This document shows positions 62,375 to 64,000 of a stretch of 64,000 nucleotides of DNA, piece by piece. Source of the DNA: Streptomyces palmae. GTDB lineage: Bacteria; Actinomycetota; Actinomycetes; Streptomycetales; Streptomycetaceae. Each line of letters opens with the position of its first letter. Positions within the stretch are counted from its first letter, which is position 1. The DNA is taken from assembly GCF_004684805.1 (NCBI RefSeq), contig NZ_SRID01000002.1:22950-86949 (forward strand), read 5' to 3'. A model generated the notes under the pieces. It saw only the letters and a list, made by a program, of their open reading frames with translations. It was not told the DNA's origin and made no database searches. The position numbers and the translations under genes are program-made.

Positions 62375-63866
62375 GCGCTGCATGCGCTGATCGTAGGCGA
62401 CGGCGCTCCTGCATCGCGGCCTGGTACACGTCCGCCGTACGGGCGGCGGCGGTGTCCCAGCCGAAGGACTGCGCGTGCCGGGCGGCGGCGGCGCCCATCC
62501 GGGCCACCAGGGTGCCGGCCGGATCCGCCGCCCCCGGCTCCGGGACGAAGCGGCGCAGCATCCGGGCGTAGTCGGCCGGATCATGGCCCTCCACCAGGAA
62601 TCCGGTCTCCCCGTCGCGCACCGCCACCGGCAGCCCGCCGACGGCCGCCGCGAGCACCGGCGTACCGCAGGCCTGCGCCTCGATGGCGACCAGCCCGAAG
62701 GACTCGCTGTACGAGGGCATCACCAGGACGGACGCGGCGCGGTACCAGTCGGCGAGCCGGTCCTGGCCGACCGGCGGCCGGAAGCGCACCACATCGGCGA
62801 TGCCCAGCCGGGCGGCGAGCTTCTGCAACCCCTCCGGCTTGGCCATCCCGGTGCCGCTGGGCCCGCCGACCACCGGCACCACCACGCGCGACCGCAGCTC
62901 CGGCTCCTCCGCCAGCAGGACGGCGACCGCGCGCAGCAGGATGTCGGGGGCCTTCAGCGGCTGGATGCGGCCCGCGAACAGCGGGATCAGGGCGTCCTGC
63001 GGGAGGCCCAGCCGGGCTCGGGCGGCGGTCCGGGCGGCGGTCAGGCCGGTGCCGGGGGTGTGGCCGGGGTTCCGGGGCTGGTCCTGGGCCGCCGCCTCGC
63101 CGGAGGGGGTGGAGCCGAGGGGGCGGAAGCGGTCCAGGTTGACCCCGGGGTGCACCACGGCCACCTTGCGCGGGTCGGCCTCGTAGTGGCGGACCAGCTC
63201 GTCGCCCTCCTCCGCCGTGTTGGCGATCAGCCGGTCGGCGGCTCGTACGATCTGCGTCTCACCGATCACCCGGGCGGCCGGTTCGGGGGTGTCGCCCTCG
63301 GCCAGCGCGGCGTTCTTGACCTTGGCCATGGTGTGCATGGCGTGCACCAGCGGTACGCCCCAGCGCTCGGCGGCCAGCCAGCCGACATGGCCGGAGAGCC
63401 AGTAGTGGGAGTGCACCAGGTCGTAGTAGCCGGGGCGGTGGCCCGCCCATGCCTGCATCACCCCGTGGGTGAAGGCGCACAGCTGGGCCGGCAGGTCCTC
63501 CTTGGCCAGTCCCTCGTAGGGCCCCGCGTCCACATGGCGCACCAGCACGCCGGGGGCCAGGTCCACCGCGGGCGGCAGGCCGCCGGTGGTGGCGCGGGTG
63601 AAGATCTCCACCTCGATGCCCAGGTCGGCCAGGCGCCGGGCCAGCTCCACGATGTAGACGTTCATCCCGCCGGCGTCGCCGGTGCCGGGCTGATGGAGGG
63701 GTGAGGTGTGCACGCTGAGCATGGCGATCCGGCGCGGCTGGAGGTGCCGCGCGCCCCGCAGGCTCTGCGGGATACCGGCCCAGCGCGGACGCTGGGGCGT
63801 CGAGGCGCCCACCGCCTCCGGGGTACGGCCTCGAAGGTTGCCGAGCCGGGATATGTACTGGCTCAC
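62361..63866 (-). CDS. mshA: D-inositol-3-phosphate glycosyltransferase MshA (mycothiol biosynthesis)
   Basis: A 501-residue GT4-family enzyme performing the first step of mycothiol synthesis: transfer of GlcNAc from UDP-GlcNAc to inositol 3-phosphate. [17 protein letters not shown] is the glycine-rich donor loop. [26 protein letters not shown] and the C-terminal donor site [20 protein letters not shown] (catalytic Glu of E-x7-E) match MshA. An N-terminal extension of about 45 residues precedes it. The GTG at 63866 follows AAGGAGGT by 9 bases. It overlaps ybjN by 14 bp at its end. Confidence 0.96.
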   Translation of the reverse strand: MSQYISRLGNLRGRTPEAVGASTPQRPRWAGIPQSLRGARHLQPRRIAMLSVHTSPLHQPGTGDAGGMNVYIVELARRLADLGIEVEIFTRATTGGLPPAVDLAPGVLVRHVDAGPYEGLAKEDLPAQLCAFTHGVMQAWAGHRPGYYDLVHSHYWLSGHVGWLAAERWGVPLVHAMHTMAKVKNAALAEGDTPEPAARVIGETQIVRAADRLIANTAEEGDELVRHYEADPRKVAVVHPGVNLDRFRPLGSTPSGEAAAQDQPRNPGHTPGTGLTAARTAARARLGLPQDALIPLFAGRIQPLKAPDILLRAVAVLLAEEPELRSRVVVPVVGGPSGTGMAKPEGLQKLAARLGIADVVRFRPPVGQDRLADWYRAASVLVMPSYSESFGLVAIEAQACGTPVLAAAVGGLPVAVRDGETGFLVEGHDPADYARMLRRFVPEPGAADPAGTLVARMGAAAARHAQSFGWDTAAARTADVYQAAMQERRRLRSAHAAHGHG

Positions 63867-64000
63867 CTCGCGATACCTCCTTGCCTTGCCACGGCGGCCA
63901 CGGGCGTTCTGGTGCTCCCAACCGCTCAACATCGGAACATTGCGTTCCCATTTCCGCTTTGCCAAAGCGTGACGCATCCCTCACCGGGAGGGTGGGGGGC

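Overview
The window is high-GC actinobacterial chromosome, almost certainly from a Streptomyces. The evidence is the strong G/C bias at third codon positions, GTG and TTG starts with purine-rich ribosome binding sites, MsiK, CarD, PhoR-PhoP-PhoU, MshA, and the Streptomyces-type gas vesicle set with GvpY and GvpZ. From memory, the core genes follow the conserved Streptomyces order msiK - rlmB - cysS - ispFD - carD - phoPR - phoU - gpmA - mshA. That order is recall, not a computed alignment.

Layout. 0-4 kb: the 3' end of a ketosynthase-like gene, a 122-bp tandem repeat, an NdgR-like IclR regulator and two paralogous LuxR-type regulators; this looks like the edge of a biosynthetic or regulatory region. 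4.7-25 kb: mostly core. It holds tRNA-Thr(UGU), msiK, a nucleotidyltransferase, a DoxX protein, rlmB, cysS, a PPOX protein, ispF-ispD, carD, a lipoprotein, phoP-phoR with PHO boxes facing phoU, a 41-residue metallothionein-like peptide, a DUF4097 lipoprotein, gpmA and an MFS pump. Many convergent pairs are separated by strong hairpins.

25-62 kb is accessory and lies between the MFS gene and ybjN-mshA. It holds a WhiJ/AbaA-like regulatory module (ATPase, XRE-DUF5753, DUF397); a graspetide cluster (precursor, ATP-grasp ligase, PIMT-like methyltransferase) whose precursor has a TTA second codon; a complete ten-gene gas vesicle operon gvpOAFGYZJLSK; three secreted or esterase-type genes; an XRE-TPR regulator with a two-gene cassette of unknown function; a PadR pair; an MMPL transporter behind a tandem operator; and a PAS-PP2C phosphatase.

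48.4-62.4 kb is a defence island: RloA-RloB (AbiL-like), hsdM-hsdS, a divergent XRE-TPR regulator with a second copy of the two-gene cassette, hsdR, and a DUF45 (YgjP-like) metallopeptidase. A 499-bp direct repeat (4 mismatches by eye), made of the ybjN coding sequence, flanks this block with a spacing of 13,460 bp. The right-hand ybjN is the resident copy, overlapping the end of mshA. The left-hand copy has lost its start codon and gained a new N-terminus. The island thus looks recently acquired and potentially excisable by recombination between the repeats, although no integrase is visible.
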